Source of the DNA: Candidatus Campbelliibacteriota bacterium
GTDB lineage: Bacteria > Patescibacteriota > Minisyncoccia > Phycocordibacterales > CSBR16-193
Reading direction: 5' to 3'
DNA length: 29,454 nt
Assembly: GCA_007129455.1 (NCBI GenBank)
Contig: SKVL01000042.1
Coordinates: forward strand, 1 to 29,454
Part shown: one piece after another, positions 14,643-22,144 of the stretch
Layout: each line of letters begins with the position of its first letter
Position numbering within the stretch: the stretch's first letter is position 1
Translations under genes and position numbers: made by a program
The notes under the pieces: model-generated
Told to the model about the DNA's origin: nothing
The model's input: only the letters and a program-made list of their open reading frames with translations
The model's database searches: none

Positions 14643-15485
14643 ATGAAAAAATTCAAACCGACAACACCGGGAAGAAGGGGTATGACGGGAATTGCCTATT
14701 CTTCCGAACTGACGGCGACAAAACCTCTGAAAAGCCTCACCTTTGGAAGAAAGTCAGCCAGGGGGCGTAATTCTTTCGGGAGAATAACTACGCGCCACAG
14801 AGGCGGAGGACACAAGCGTCGTTTTCGAGAGATTGATTTCAGGATGGAGAAAAGAGACATCCCGTTCACCGTTAAAACCATAGAGTATGATCCCAATCGT
14901 TCCGGTTTTATCGGTTTGGTTGCTTACAAAGACGGAGAGAGGAGATATATGTTGCTTCCCGGGAAGGTTTCTGTTGGTGACTCCCTGGTTGTCTCCGAGA
15001 GCGCTCCGCTTAAGCCCGGGAACCGTTTACCTCTTTCGGCTGTCTCCGTCGGTACTTTCGTTTTTAATATTGAGATCCAACCAGGGGGAGGCGCGAAACT
15101 CGCTCGTTCCGCCGGGTCCTCGGCCGAAGTTGTAGCGAGAGATGCCGGTTATGTTGATTTGAAGATGCCTTCAAGTGAGATAAGAAAAGTAAGGGAGACC
15201 TCATGGGCGACCGTCGGTGAAGTCTCCAATCATGAGCACGGCAGGGTTGTCATAGGTAAGGCCGGCAGAAGTCGACATATGAACAGGAGGCCCACGGTTC
15301 GAGGCTCGGCCATGAATCCCGTTGACCATCCTTACGGAGGTGGAGAAGGTCGTGCCGGGAGGGGCATGAGGCGTGCTAAAACGAAATGGGGCAAACCTGC
15401 CGGGAAGGGACAGAAGACAAGAAAGCCCAAGAAATACTCAAACAATATGATAGTGAAACGCAGGAAGGTCGGAAAGAGAAGGTAG
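14643..15485 (+). CDS. rplB: 50S ribosomal protein L2
   Basis: uL2 is needed for subunit joining and peptidyl transferase activity. The 280 residues contain the usual start KKFKPTTPGRRGMTG, the RNA-binding core RHRGGGHKRRFREIDF, GNRLPLSAVSVGTFVFNIE, and the C-terminal RGSAMNPVDHPYGGGEGR, whose histidine is the conserved active-centre-proximal residue. It is the last gene before the cluster is interrupted: a hairpin terminator begins 10 bases after the stop, whereas in most bacteria rpsS follows directly. Confidence 0.98.
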   Translation: MKKFKPTTPGRRGMTGIAYSSELTATKPLKSLTFGRKSARGRNSFGRITTRHRGGGHKRRFREIDFRMEKRDIPFTVKTIEYDPNRSGFIGLVAYKDGERRYMLLPGKVSVGDSLVVSESAPLKPGNRLPLSAVSVGTFVFNIEIQPGGGAKLARSAGSSAEVVARDAGYVDLKMPSSEIRKVRETSWATVGEVSNHEHGRVVIGKAGRSRHMNRRPTVRGSAMNPVDHPYGGGEGRAGRGMRRAKTKWGKPAGKGQKTRKPKKYSNNMIVKRRKVGKRR

Positions 15486-15495
15486 ATTTTAAAAC

Positions 15496-15525
15496 AAAGA
15501 CCACCCTTAAAAAAGGGTGGTCTTT
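15496..15525 (+). terminator. Hairpin after rplB
   Basis: Arms 15496-15508 and 15513-15525 form a perfect 13-bp stem (AAAGACCACCCTT with AAGGGTGGTCTTT) and an AAAA loop. Only three Ts end the stem, so it may be an attenuator or 3' protective hairpin rather than a complete terminator. Confidence 0.7.
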
Positions 15526-15554
15526 AAATTAACAATATGTGTTGATAGAAAAAC

Positions 15555-15598
15555 CGGAAAATAATTTCCGTGTCTTAAAGTTGGTCGCTTTCGACCAA
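15555..15598 (+). other. Two small hairpins in the non-coding gap after rplB
   Basis: The 313-base gap 15486-15798 has no coding frame I trust. It contains CGGAAA-ATAA-TTTCCG (15555-15570) and TTGGTCG-CTTT-CGACCAA (15581-15598). A small RNA or remnants of a leader are possible; nothing is recognisable beyond the stems. Confidence 0.35.
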
Positions 15599-15731
15599 AA
15601 ACCGATTACTATGAGCCGGCGAAGGATCGATGTTTGGTGGATCTAAGTTTGAAAAAAGAGACGAGAGGAGTGGGTTTAAGGAAAGTACATTGTATTTTAA
15701 AAGACTTCTATTTGAGTTTTTTATTTACCTG

Positions 15732-15761
15732 TTAAGTTTTTGATTTAAAAGGTGATATAAT
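15732..15761 (+). promoter_or_regulatory. Extended -10 promoter of the coiled-coil protein gene
   Basis: TGATATAAT (15753-15761) is a perfect extended -10. The -35 is weak (TTAAGT at 15732-15737, 18-base spacer). Predicted start near 15768, about 30 bases before the ATG. Confidence 0.55.
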
Positions 15762-15798
15762 TTATTGAATAATATTTTTTAGTGTTAAAGTTATACTC

Positions 15799-16752
15799 AT
15801 GAAAAAGCTATTTGATAAATTTTCAAAGTTTCACGAAGAAAAAGAATCGATTGAAGATAAGCGACTTAAATTCAAAGAAAATCTGGAAAAGGTTCGTAAT
15901 GATGTGGTTCGAAAAATTTTATGGTCAGACAGAGCCGAAGACCTTATTTATACAGGTAAAGAACTTTTGGAAGAAGGAGAGAAGCTAATGGTGGAACAAG
16001 AGGAAATAGAGCAAGAAGAAGAGTGGAAAAAGCAACAAACCCAAGAGGCTTCGGAGAAAATCGAGGAAGATCCGTCGGAAAAAGTGACGGAAGAAAACAT
16101 TGACCACGAAGAAGGCGCGGAAGAAAGACAAGAAAAGGCTGAGGAAGAGAGAAATGAGGAAGAGACTCGCGATATAGAGAGCCTCCCGGAAGAAGAAAGT
16201 AAAAAGGAGGTCTCCGAAGAAGCGCGAGAGATCCAAAGGCAGGTGATAGAACGAGGAGGCCTCTTCCGCGCGCACCTCGAGGGGAATGACAGCAGTTGGG
16301 ACGATCCGGAGCTTGTTATCAAGATAATGCGAACCCTGAGCTCGTGTGGTGAGCCTGAAAAAATCAGGGTCTTAATGGAGAATTTTGATTATGACAAGGA
16401 AGAGTTTAAAAAGAACATAATTGAAAAAACAAAGCTGGAGTTTTATTCCGGGAGAACATGGAAAAAGATAATGGAGCTTGCGGGGCTGACGGAAGAGGAA
16501 ATGCACGAGATTGCTCTGGGGCGCCTACCTGTATATATCAAAAGACACATTGATCGCGGGGAACTGAGAGATCCCAAGGTTATTGAGAGGATTGCGGAAA
16601 TTCGCGAGGCTTACGGGATAAATGATGAAGAGTGGGCCATGATTGCACAAGGAATCTACAGTGAAAAGTCCGATTCAATAAATAATCAAATAGACGATAT
16701 CGTTAATGCTCACCTTTTTTTCAAAGCCGACGGAGGTAAACTGTGGGAGTAA
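15799..16752 (+). CDS. Unrecognised acidic coiled-coil protein inside the ribosomal cluster
   Basis: I do not recognise this 317-residue protein. It has no signal peptide or membrane segment, so it is probably cytoplasmic. Residues about 10-40 and 55-150 are dominated by Glu, Lys, Gln and Arg and look like extended coiled coil or charged helix (EEIEQEEEWKKQQTQEASEK). From about 150 a more globular helical part follows, with LSSCGEPEKIRVLMENF (180-196), WKKIMELAGLTEEEMHEIAL and a final IDDIVNAHLFFKADGG. The GxPE-K/R-I pattern recurs in the protein encoded next door on the other strand. It sits between rplB and rpsS, has its own extended -10 promoter, and converges on its neighbour with 18 bases between stops. 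No function is claimed. Confidence 0.85.
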   Translation: MKKLFDKFSKFHEEKESIEDKRLKFKENLEKVRNDVVRKILWSDRAEDLIYTGKELLEEGEKLMVEQEEIEQEEEWKKQQTQEASEKIEEDPSEKVTEENIDHEEGAEERQEKAEEERNEEETRDIESLPEEESKKEVSEEAREIQRQVIERGGLFRAHLEGNDSSWDDPELVIKIMRTLSSCGEPEKIRVLMENFDYDKEEFKKNIIEKTKLEFYSGRTWKKIMELAGLTEEEMHEIALGRLPVYIKRHIDRGELRDPKVIERIAEIREAYGINDEEWAMIAQGIYSEKSDSINNQIDDIVNAHLFFKADGGKLWE

Positions 16753-16770
16753 TCTAATTTATTAAAGACA

Positions 16771-17925
16771 TCAAATCTCTTCGTTAAACTTTTCCAAGAC
16801 GAAGTCTTCAAAGGTTACTTTCTCGTTTTCTTCTCTCTCGTGGATGTACTTTTGGTAAAAAAGAAAAACTATCTCTCTCAAATCATTTTTTTCAAACTCG
16901 TTGTAAAATTTACGGCTTTTACTTTTTAGGTCCTTAAGAGTTGAAATATCAAGCTTTTTAAAGCGATTTTTCAAATTTTCTTTTTGACTCAGAATCTCCG
17001 CAAATCCCACTTCATCCATCTCGTTTATTTCTTTCTCAAAATCTTCAATGGTTACCGGAGTTTTAACGTCTTGTATAAGTTCATTATATGTCCGTATGAA
17101 CTCTTCGCATAAAAGCCTGAAATAATCATTTCCATATTTTTGCTCAACCTTGAGGTTATGGCTTCCCATTTTTACTATTTTTTCTTTCTGTTCCTCGGTA
17201 AGCTTACTGGAGAGTTTTTCAATTATCGGGTTTATGACTGGGTGTAAAAATTCGTAATCCAGACCTTTGGGGTTTTCAATTTGGGATTGTAAGATTACCT
17301 CGTTGCCTAACCGAAAAGCTTTTCCTGATTCCTTGGGGAAAAGAAAATCGGTTGGCATTACCGTTACCTTATCAATCTTCGATGTCGCCGTTTTGGGCTT
17401 GAAAAAATCTGTTACATCTTCAATTCGTTTTTTTGTGTAGTCAATGTTTTCCTTGCGGGACTCAATATCTTTAAGGGTTGCCTCTTCTATTGTTTTTTTG
17501 AGAGACTTCGGAAGGGCCTTTTCCAATTTATTGAGCTCCTTGATAAGTCCCACTCTTACCTTTCGCGGGTCAGCCACTTCATTTTTATGTTTTTTAATGA
17601 AATCAAACAGGTCGTCAATTCTTTCGGGGCGGCCATGTGTCAAGGACATGTTGTAAAGGGTCTCTTCGTCCACACCTCTGTCTTCAAGGGCGCCAATCTC
17701 TTCCAAAAACTCTTTCGAGTCTCCATCCAAAGGGTTTTTTTCAAAAAAATCAACCACTTTTTTCGTGACTTCGTTTTCCGGTTCACTTTCTTCCCGTTCG
17801 GGGCGGTGTCCCTTTAAGAGCAAGGACAGCAGCATCGGCCCTTTCTCTTCCCTTATCTCAACCTCCGGAGGCTTCATTGTCTCTTGTTGTGTTTCGATTT
17901 TTGGTGTTCCTTCGGGTGATTTCAT
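16771..17925 (-). CDS. Unrecognised protein with a degenerate HExxH-like motif
   Basis: This 384-residue protein, probably cytoplasmic, has no signal peptide. ATG 17925 was chosen over an in-frame TTG at 17952. Residues 1-60 are charged and probably flexible; the rest is helical, with GRPERIDDLF (98-107) echoing the neighbouring gene. Residues 203-240 read AFRLGNEVILQSQ, then DYEFLHPVINPIIEKL. In some bacterial zinc peptidases the comparable stretch is HEFLHxxxNP; here the first zinc-ligand histidine is Tyr224 (YEFLH), followed by EEFIRTYN (274-281) where a third-ligand Glu would be expected. I infer a possible inactive gluzincin-like fold, at low confidence. It is transcribed against the ribosomal cluster from an extended -10 at 18013-18021. 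Confidence 0.85.
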   Translation of the reverse strand: MKSPEGTPKIETQQETMKPPEVEIREEKGPMLLSLLLKGHRPEREESEPENEVTKKVVDFFEKNPLDGDSKEFLEEIGALEDRGVDEETLYNMSLTHGRPERIDDLFDFIKKHKNEVADPRKVRVGLIKELNKLEKALPKSLKKTIEEATLKDIESRKENIDYTKKRIEDVTDFFKPKTATSKIDKVTVMPTDFLFPKESGKAFRLGNEVILQSQIENPKGLDYEFLHPVINPIIEKLSSKLTEEQKEKIVKMGSHNLKVEQKYGNDYFRLLCEEFIRTYNELIQDVKTPVTIEDFEKEINEMDEVGFAEILSQKENLKNRFKKLDISTLKDLKSKSRKFYNEFEKNDLREIVFLFYQKYIHEREENEKVTFEDFVLEKFNEEI

Positions 17926-18012
17926 GGAATATTTTTTTGAATCCTTTAACAAAAACTTAGCCGAGACGGAATTGTCTCTTGCTGGACCGAAATCAGGATT
18001 CCTTATACATCG

Positions 18013-18021
18013 ATTATAACA
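18013..18021 (-). promoter_or_regulatory. Extended -10 upstream of the minus-strand unknown gene
   Basis: The minus strand reads TGTTATAAT, a perfect extended -10, giving a start near 18006 and a leader of about 80 bases to the ATG at 17925. No convincing -35 is visible. Confidence 0.5.
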
Positions 18022-18092
18022 GAAAATTTTGTTTCGGTCGTGTGCAAAAACAATAAGACTTATCTTTTAAGAGTCTAAAAAATATGTTTTTG

Positions 18093-18121
18093 TTGACATC
18101 TATCGGTCTTTTGTTTAATAT
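18093..18121 (+). promoter_or_regulatory. Promoter of the rpsS-rplN unit
   Basis: Perfect -35 TTGACA (18093-18098), 17-base spacer and -10 TAATAT (18116-18121). Predicted start near 18128. It restarts transcription of the ribosomal cluster after the two-gene interruption. Confidence 0.75.
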
Positions 18122-18127
18122 ACCTAA

Positions 18128-18259
18128 TCACGCATATTATATATGTGTGTTCTTAAAAAAACCGAAGGTTCATACTTTGGTTTGTTATGCGGTGAAGTTT
18201 TTTCGTCGGGAGAAAATTGAGCGGATTAATGCTTAAAAACCGAAGGATTACCAAAAATT
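18128..18259 (+). promoter_or_regulatory. rpsS leader with repeated element and hairpin
   Basis: About 130 bases of untranslated leader. A near-repeat CTTAAAAA..CCGAAGG occurs at 18152-18168 and again at 18232-18246, close to the rpsS start. The first copy can pair with CTTTGGTTT (18175-18183) as a 9-bp stem, and the second copy could compete for the same partner. This would suit a switching leader, possibly ribosomal-protein autoregulation; the pairing is seen, the mechanism is inference. The rest of the 17953-18259 gap is promoter DNA without genes. Confidence 0.4.
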
Positions 18260-18592
18260 ATGACAAGATCGCTGAAAAAAGGACCCTTTATTGATGAGAG
18301 GGTACTGAGAAAAATAAAAGGAAAAACCCCCAAGGAAACTGGGATTATAAATACTTGGGCGAGAGCCAGCCAGATATCTCCGGAGATGATAGGGTTTACT
18401 TTTGGCGTTCACAACGGCAGGAGCCACATCGAAGTTCTCATAACCGAGGACATGGTGGGTCATCGTTTAGGCGAGTTCGCTCCGACACGTAAGTTCATTC
18501 GCCACGGCGGTAAGATGCAAAAGGAACTGGAGCAGAAGCAAAAAACTGCGGAGATAGCGGCCGCCAAAGCGGCCAAAGCGGGCGGTAAATAA
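18260..18592 (+). CDS. rpsS: 30S ribosomal protein S19
   Basis: uS19 binds the 30S head and contacts bridge elements near the A-site tRNA. The start MTRSLKKGPFIDERVLRKI and the C-terminal-core GHRLGEFAPTRKFIRHGGK are diagnostic. Length is 110 residues, about 18 more than usual, due to a Lys/Ala tail (QKTAEIAAAKAAKAGGK). It opens the second half of the S10-type order, five bases before rplV, after a promoter and leader of its own. No Shine-Dalgarno is seen. Confidence 0.98.
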   Translation: MTRSLKKGPFIDERVLRKIKGKTPKETGIINTWARASQISPEMIGFTFGVHNGRSHIEVLITEDMVGHRLGEFAPTRKFIRHGGKMQKELEQKQKTAEIAAAKAAKAGGK

Positions 18593-18597
18593 TCAAT

Positions 18598-19032
18598 ATG
18601 GAAGCGAAAGCAACATTAAAAACATATAGGCAGTCTCCAAGGAAGGTTCGTCTTTTGGCTGGGGATCTTGTGGGGCAATCTCTGGATAGCGTAAAGGTAA
18701 CCCTTGAAATGGCCCCTAAAAGAGTTGCACCGGTGCTTCTGAAGCTCATAAAATCTGCTGAAGCAAATGCACGTGAAAAGAAAATGAACACTGAAAACCT
18801 TCGAATTGAACGTTTCTCAGTTGATAAAGGTCCGACCATGTTTCGTATGAGACCGAGGGCATATGGAAGAGCGTTTGTTATTCGCAAAAGAACCAGTCAT
18901 ATTTCGGTCGTATTGGTTTCCGGTGAAGAAGATGTCGGAAAGAATCAAAAGAAAGAGTCTGTTAAAAAAGAAGGTTTGAAAGATTCAAAAACTCAAAAAG
19001 TGAAAAGTAAAAAGAAGGTTGCTAAAGCTTAA
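18598..19032 (+). CDS. rplV: 50S ribosomal protein L22 with lysine-rich C-terminal tail
   Basis: uL22 spans the subunit, its hairpin narrowing the exit tunnel. The core (residues 1-112) is standard: KATLKTYRQSPRKVRLLAGD, SAEANAREK and the tunnel hairpin region with MFRMRPRAYGRAFVIRKRTS-type sequence (seen as RMRPRAYGRAFVIRKRTSH), ending ISVVLVSG. A tail of about 30 residues, mostly Lys, Ser and Val (KKESVKKEGLKDSKTQK), is additional. It is followed 15 bases later by rpsC. Confidence 0.97.
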   Translation: MEAKATLKTYRQSPRKVRLLAGDLVGQSLDSVKVTLEMAPKRVAPVLLKLIKSAEANAREKKMNTENLRIERFSVDKGPTMFRMRPRAYGRAFVIRKRTSHISVVLVSGEEDVGKNQKKESVKKEGLKDSKTQKVKSKKKVAKA

Positions 19033-19047
19033 TTTAATAAATATATT

Positions 19048-19743
19048 ATGTCTCACGTCGTTCATCCATATTCACACAGATTAGGAATCATCCGAAACTG
19101 GAAATCTCGCTGGTTCGGAACCAAGGAATCTTATGTAAACTCACTGAGGGGAGATATTGTCATCAGAGAGTTTTTGGATAAAAAATTGAGAGGATATTTT
19201 GTCGGAAATGTGGAAATTGAACGTGAAGAGAAGGCCATAAAAGTAATTATTGAAACCTCAAGACCCGGGATGGTTATTGGAAGAAAGGGAGAGGGTTCAA
19301 CCAAACTGAAAAAGGAACTCTTATCACTGTTGACGAAAAAGAAACTTATAGGAAATGAGGAGCTGAGAATCGATATACAGGAAATAAAATCTCCAGAGTC
19401 CAATGCCTCCGTGGCGGCTCAGATGATAGCGGAAGCCCTTGAAAAACGCCTTCCCTTCAGAAGGGCTGTAAAACAGACAATGGAGAAGGTTATGGCCAAT
19501 CGTGATGTCTTGGGGGTTAAGATAATTGTGGCTGGACGCTTGGGGGGCGCTGATATGGCTCGTAAAGAAAAGATAAAGCAAGGAAGAATTCCCCTCCAAA
19601 CACTTCGTGCCGATATCGATTTTTCCAGATTCGAGGCCAGACTTCCTTACGGAACTATTGGTATACAGGTTTGGATATACAAAGGAGAGGTCTTTGATAG
19701 TCAGATAAAGTCAAGATTATCAAGCAAGAAATTGGAGATGTAA
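19048..19743 (+). CDS. rpsC: 30S ribosomal protein S3
   Basis: uS3 forms part of the mRNA entry channel and its helicase activity. The 231 residues include the N-terminal HPYSHRLGIIRNWKSRWFG, the type-2 KH domain with the GxxG loop in VIGRKGEGS (about 75-83), and the C-terminal domain with AGRLGGADMARKE and TLRADIDFSRFEARLPYGTI-type strand (seen as TLRADIDFSRFEARLPYG). Length and domain order are typical. It lies between rplV and rplP (31-base gap). Confidence 0.98.
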   Translation: MSHVVHPYSHRLGIIRNWKSRWFGTKESYVNSLRGDIVIREFLDKKLRGYFVGNVEIEREEKAIKVIIETSRPGMVIGRKGEGSTKLKKELLSLLTKKKLIGNEELRIDIQEIKSPESNASVAAQMIAEALEKRLPFRRAVKQTMEKVMANRDVLGVKIIVAGRLGGADMARKEKIKQGRIPLQTLRADIDFSRFEARLPYGTIGIQVWIYKGEVFDSQIKSRLSSKKLEM

Positions 19744-19774
19744 GCTTATTAAAGGGACTTTTAAAACAAAGATC

Positions 19775-20194
19775 ATGCTTTTCCCAAAAAAGGTAAAATT
19801 CAGAAAATGGCACACGAAACGTCGAGACCTTAAAAAGGCCACCGTTGCAACGCGTGGAGTTAAGATAGCTTTCGGCTCACATGCACTCAAAGCCATGTCT
19901 GCCGGCAGAATAACTTCTAATCAGATAGAGGCGGCGAGAAGGGCCGCAACGCGTGCTACAGGCAAAACGGGAAAGATTTGGATAAGGATTTTCCCCGATA
20001 GACCTTATACCGCAAAGCCCGCCGAGGTAAAGATGGGAAAAGGAAAAGGAGATCCACAGGGTTTTTGTGTTGAAATCAATCCCGGTAGAATTCTTTTTGA
20101 AGTCGACGGAGTACCTGATGCCCTCGCCATGGAGGTTTTAAGAAAAGCCGGGACCAAGTTGGCGGTTAAGACGAAAGTGGTTAAAAGAGTTTGA
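19775..20194 (+). CDS. rplP: 50S ribosomal protein L16
   Basis: uL16 organises the A-site side of the large subunit and is a late-assembly protein. The 139 residues are typical: MLFPKKVKFRKWHTKRR, ITSNQIEAARRAATRATGK, IWIRIFPDRPYTAKPAEVKM, GKGKGDPQGF and the ending PDALAMEVLRKAGTKLAVKT. It precedes rpmC by 51 bases in which no gene is seen. The start has an A-rich upstream region (ACAAAGATC) without Shine-Dalgarno. Confidence 0.98.
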   Translation: MLFPKKVKFRKWHTKRRDLKKATVATRGVKIAFGSHALKAMSAGRITSNQIEAARRAATRATGKTGKIWIRIFPDRPYTAKPAEVKMGKGKGDPQGFCVEINPGRILFEVDGVPDALAMEVLRKAGTKLAVKTKVVKRV

Positions 20195-20245
20195 CGGAGG
20201 TTGCAAATAAGTTTTTATTGAGATAAACTCTTGTATCTGGAAAAT

Positions 20246-20434
20246 ATGAAAACCGAAGAGATAAAAAAGAAAAAAGACACTGAACTGATCGAGCTTCTTA
20301 ATGAAAGACGCAAGGATTTGCGTGATGCTCGTTTTGATACAGCGGGAAGTAAAAGTAAAGACGCTTATCTGAAAAGGAAGCTTCGTCGCGATATAGCAAA
20401 GATACTTACGGAAATGAGAGAGAGAGTTAGTTAA
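20246..20434 (+). CDS. rpmC: 50S ribosomal protein L29
   Basis: uL29 sits next to L23 at the exit site. The 62-residue protein is two helices, as usual: KTEEIKKKKDTELIELLNER and AYLKRKLRRDIAKILTEMRE. ATG 20246 was chosen over an in-frame TTG at 20231, because homologues begin within a few residues of the helix. It is 13 bases ahead of rpsQ, the normal order rplP-rpmC-rpsQ. Confidence 0.96.
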   Translation: MKTEEIKKKKDTELIELLNERRKDLRDARFDTAGSKSKDAYLKRKLRRDIAKILTEMRERVS

Positions 20435-20447
20435 GGATTACATTTGT

Positions 20448-20702
20448 ATGGTAAAAACAGAAGAAAAAAAACCAAAGAAGAAAAGATTCAGCGGAGAAGT
20501 CGTCTCAACCGGAATGAAAGACACCGCTGTTGTTGTCGTGTCTCGTTATTCCAAACATCCGCGCTACGGAAAGTATATAAAGACTAAAAAGCGCTATAAA
20601 GCTCATGATAAAGGCAATACGACTTCGGTCGGGGACAAGGTCGTCATAGAAGAAACTCGACCTGTTTCGAAAGACAAATGTTTCAAGATAGTCAAATCAT
20701 AA
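20448..20702 (+). CDS. rpsQ: 30S ribosomal protein S17
   Basis: uS17, a primary 16S-binding OB-fold protein. The 84 residues show KRFSGEVVSTGMKDTAVVVV, RYSKHPRYGKYIKTKKRYKAHD and the ending GDKVVIEETRPVSKDKCFKI, all typical of the family. The first 13 residues are a short lysine-rich lead (VKTEEKKPKKK). AAGGA occurs 14-18 bases before the ATG, too far for a good Shine-Dalgarno. rplN starts 7 bases after its stop. Confidence 0.97.
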   Translation: MVKTEEKKPKKKRFSGEVVSTGMKDTAVVVVSRYSKHPRYGKYIKTKKRYKAHDKGNTTSVGDKVVIEETRPVSKDKCFKIVKS

Positions 20703-20709
20703 AAATATC

Positions 20710-21081
20710 ATGATTCAACCGCAAACAATCGTTAACGTTGCTGACAATACCGGCGCCAAGATCGGGAGGGTTTTTAAGGTCCTCGGAGGGTCTCGCCGTA
20801 GGTATGCTCGTATTGGGGATGTTGTTGTTTTTTCGGTACAAAAAGCGGAACCCAGAAAGCAAGTTAAGAAGAAGAACGTCCTGTATGGCGTGGTTGTTAG
20901 GCAAAAAGCGTCTTTTCGTCGCAAGGGTGGGTTTTATATAAGATTTGACGAGAACGCCGTGGTGGTTATCAACAAAAATAACAAAGATCCCTTGGGTGGA
21001 CGTATATTCGGTCCCGTTCCCAGAGAGCTTTCCGAGATGGGGTACCAAAAGATCGCTTCTTTGGCGCCTGAAGTGATTTAA
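20710..21081 (+). CDS. rplN: 50S ribosomal protein L14
   Basis: uL14 forms intersubunit bridges B5 and B8 and is the docking site of the silencing factor RsfS. The 123 residues are the standard length: MIQPQTIVNVADNTGAK, KVLGGSRRRYARIGDVVVF, AVVRQK-like VVVRQKASFRRKGGFYIRF, DENAVVVIN and RIFGPVPRELSEMGYQKIASLAPEVI-type ending (GPVPRELSEMGYQKIASLA). It ends the rpsS unit; an 83-base gap follows before rplX. Confidence 0.98.
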   Translation: MIQPQTIVNVADNTGAKIGRVFKVLGGSRRRYARIGDVVVFSVQKAEPRKQVKKKNVLYGVVVRQKASFRRKGGFYIRFDENAVVVINKNNKDPLGGRIFGPVPRELSEMGYQKIASLAPEVI

Positions 21082-21164
21082 GTGAGGTTTTTAGAAAAAG
21101 ACCATCAAATGTTGCATATTTGTTTTTTTTAATGTAGTTTGTATAGGTCACTATTGGGAATTGT

Positions 21165-21470
21165 ATGAAAATAAAAAAAGGTGATTCGGTTATTGTCATT
21201 ACTGGCAAAGACAAAGGAAAAAAAGGAAAAGTTACTCGAGCTCTCCCCAAAGAAGGAAGGGTTGTAATTTCTGGAGTTAATGTAAAGAAGGTTCACCATC
21301 GTCGTAAAAGCAAAAACGAAAAAAGTCAGATACTTGAAAGAGCCTACCCGATTGATGTTTCCAACGTTGCAATTGTTGATCCCGAACTTAAGGTTCCTTC
21401 AAGAGTCGGTAAAAAAAATACCGACAAAGGTTTTGTCAGAGTGAGTAAAAAGAGTGGAAAAGAGATATGA
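21165..21470 (+). CDS. rplX: 50S ribosomal protein L24
   Basis: uL24 starts 50S assembly by binding the 5' domain of 23S rRNA. The 101 residues begin with a KOW motif (KKGDSVIVITGKDKGKKGKV), followed by GVNVKKVHHRRK and the C-terminal VSNVAIVDP. It lies 83 bases after rplN; the gap has TTGCAT and TAGTTT at a 17-base spacing (21112-21140), a weak promoter candidate. Its stop overlaps the start of rplE by four bases (ATGA), so the two are translationally coupled. Confidence 0.97.
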   Translation: MKIKKGDSVIVITGKDKGKKGKVTRALPKEGRVVISGVNVKKVHHRRKSKNEKSQILERAYPIDVSNVAIVDPELKVPSRVGKKNTDKGFVRVSKKSGKEI

Positions 21471-22012
21471 GTACACAAATAAAAGAAAAAAAAGAAACGA
21501 CACTTTTGGCATTGAAGGATAAATTCGATTACTCAAATACTTTTGAAGCCCCCCGTGTGGTCAAGGTGGTGGTGAACACCGGAGTGGGGTCTGTTCAGAG
21601 CAAGGATAAACAAGAGTTAATCGCGGATCGACTGGGTCTTATCACTGGACAAAAGGTCGCACCCTGTGGTGCGACCAAATCGATTGCTTCCTTTAAACTT
21701 CGTGAGGGCGATATCATTGGTTTCCGAGCGACTCTTCGGGGGCAGAGAATGTATGATTTTTTGGAAAAACTTCTGCACATCGCCCTTCCTAGAATGAAGG
21801 ACTTCAAAGGTATCTCAAGAAATTCTGTCGATAAAATGGGGAATATGACAATCGGCATCTCGGAGCACACTATTTTTCCTGAGACACCGGACGAAGAGCT
21901 TAAAAATGTTTTTGGACTTTCAATCACGATTGTGACCACAGCTTCCGGAAAAGATGAAGCGGAGGCTTTTTTGGAGCACCTGGGCGTTCCTTTCAAGGAA
22001 AAAACACAGTAA
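21467..22012 (+). CDS. rplE: 50S ribosomal protein L5
   Basis: uL5 binds 5S rRNA and contacts P-site tRNA. The protein is 181 residues. The conserved stretches are RVVKVVVNTGVGS, TGQKVAPCGATKSIASFKLREGD-type sequence (seen as TGQKVAPCGATKSIASFK), FLEKLLHIALPRMKDFKGIS and the C-terminal SITIVTTASGKDEAEAFLEH-type sequence. The four-base ATGA overlap with rplX is seen directly. It is followed by a 244-base non-coding region before rpsN, where most spc operons have almost none. Confidence 0.98.
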   Translation: MSTQIKEKKETTLLALKDKFDYSNTFEAPRVVKVVVNTGVGSVQSKDKQELIADRLGLITGQKVAPCGATKSIASFKLREGDIIGFRATLRGQRMYDFLEKLLHIALPRMKDFKGISRNSVDKMGNMTIGISEHTIFPETPDEELKNVFGLSITIVTTASGKDEAEAFLEHLGVPFKEKTQ

Positions 22013-22108
22013 TTTCAGCCCACAAGTAGTCTACTGCGTTTTTTTATTTTTTTGCGAAAAATAAACATTTTTTAGCGCTGTTTTGTTTTAAAACTTTTAA
22101 AAAACGGT

Positions 22109-22137
22109 TTGACAAGAGCCCTCTGTCTTGATAGGAT
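22109..22137 (+). promoter_or_regulatory. Promoter of the rpsN-map unit
   Basis: Perfect -35 TTGACA (22109-22114), 17-base spacer, -10 TAGGAT (22132-22137). Predicted start near 22144, leaving a leader of about 113 bases. Confidence 0.72.
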
Positions 22138-22144
22138 GTTTTGT

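Noticed and set aside
21112..21147. Promoter between rplN and rplX
   Set aside because: TTGCAT and TAGTTT are at the right spacing but match the consensus weakly in an A/T-rich gap; noted only in the rplX entry.
22020..22055. Terminator after rplE
   Set aside because: AGTAG-T-CTACT can form at most a 4-bp stem with a 3-base loop, and although T-runs follow, the stem is too weak to call.
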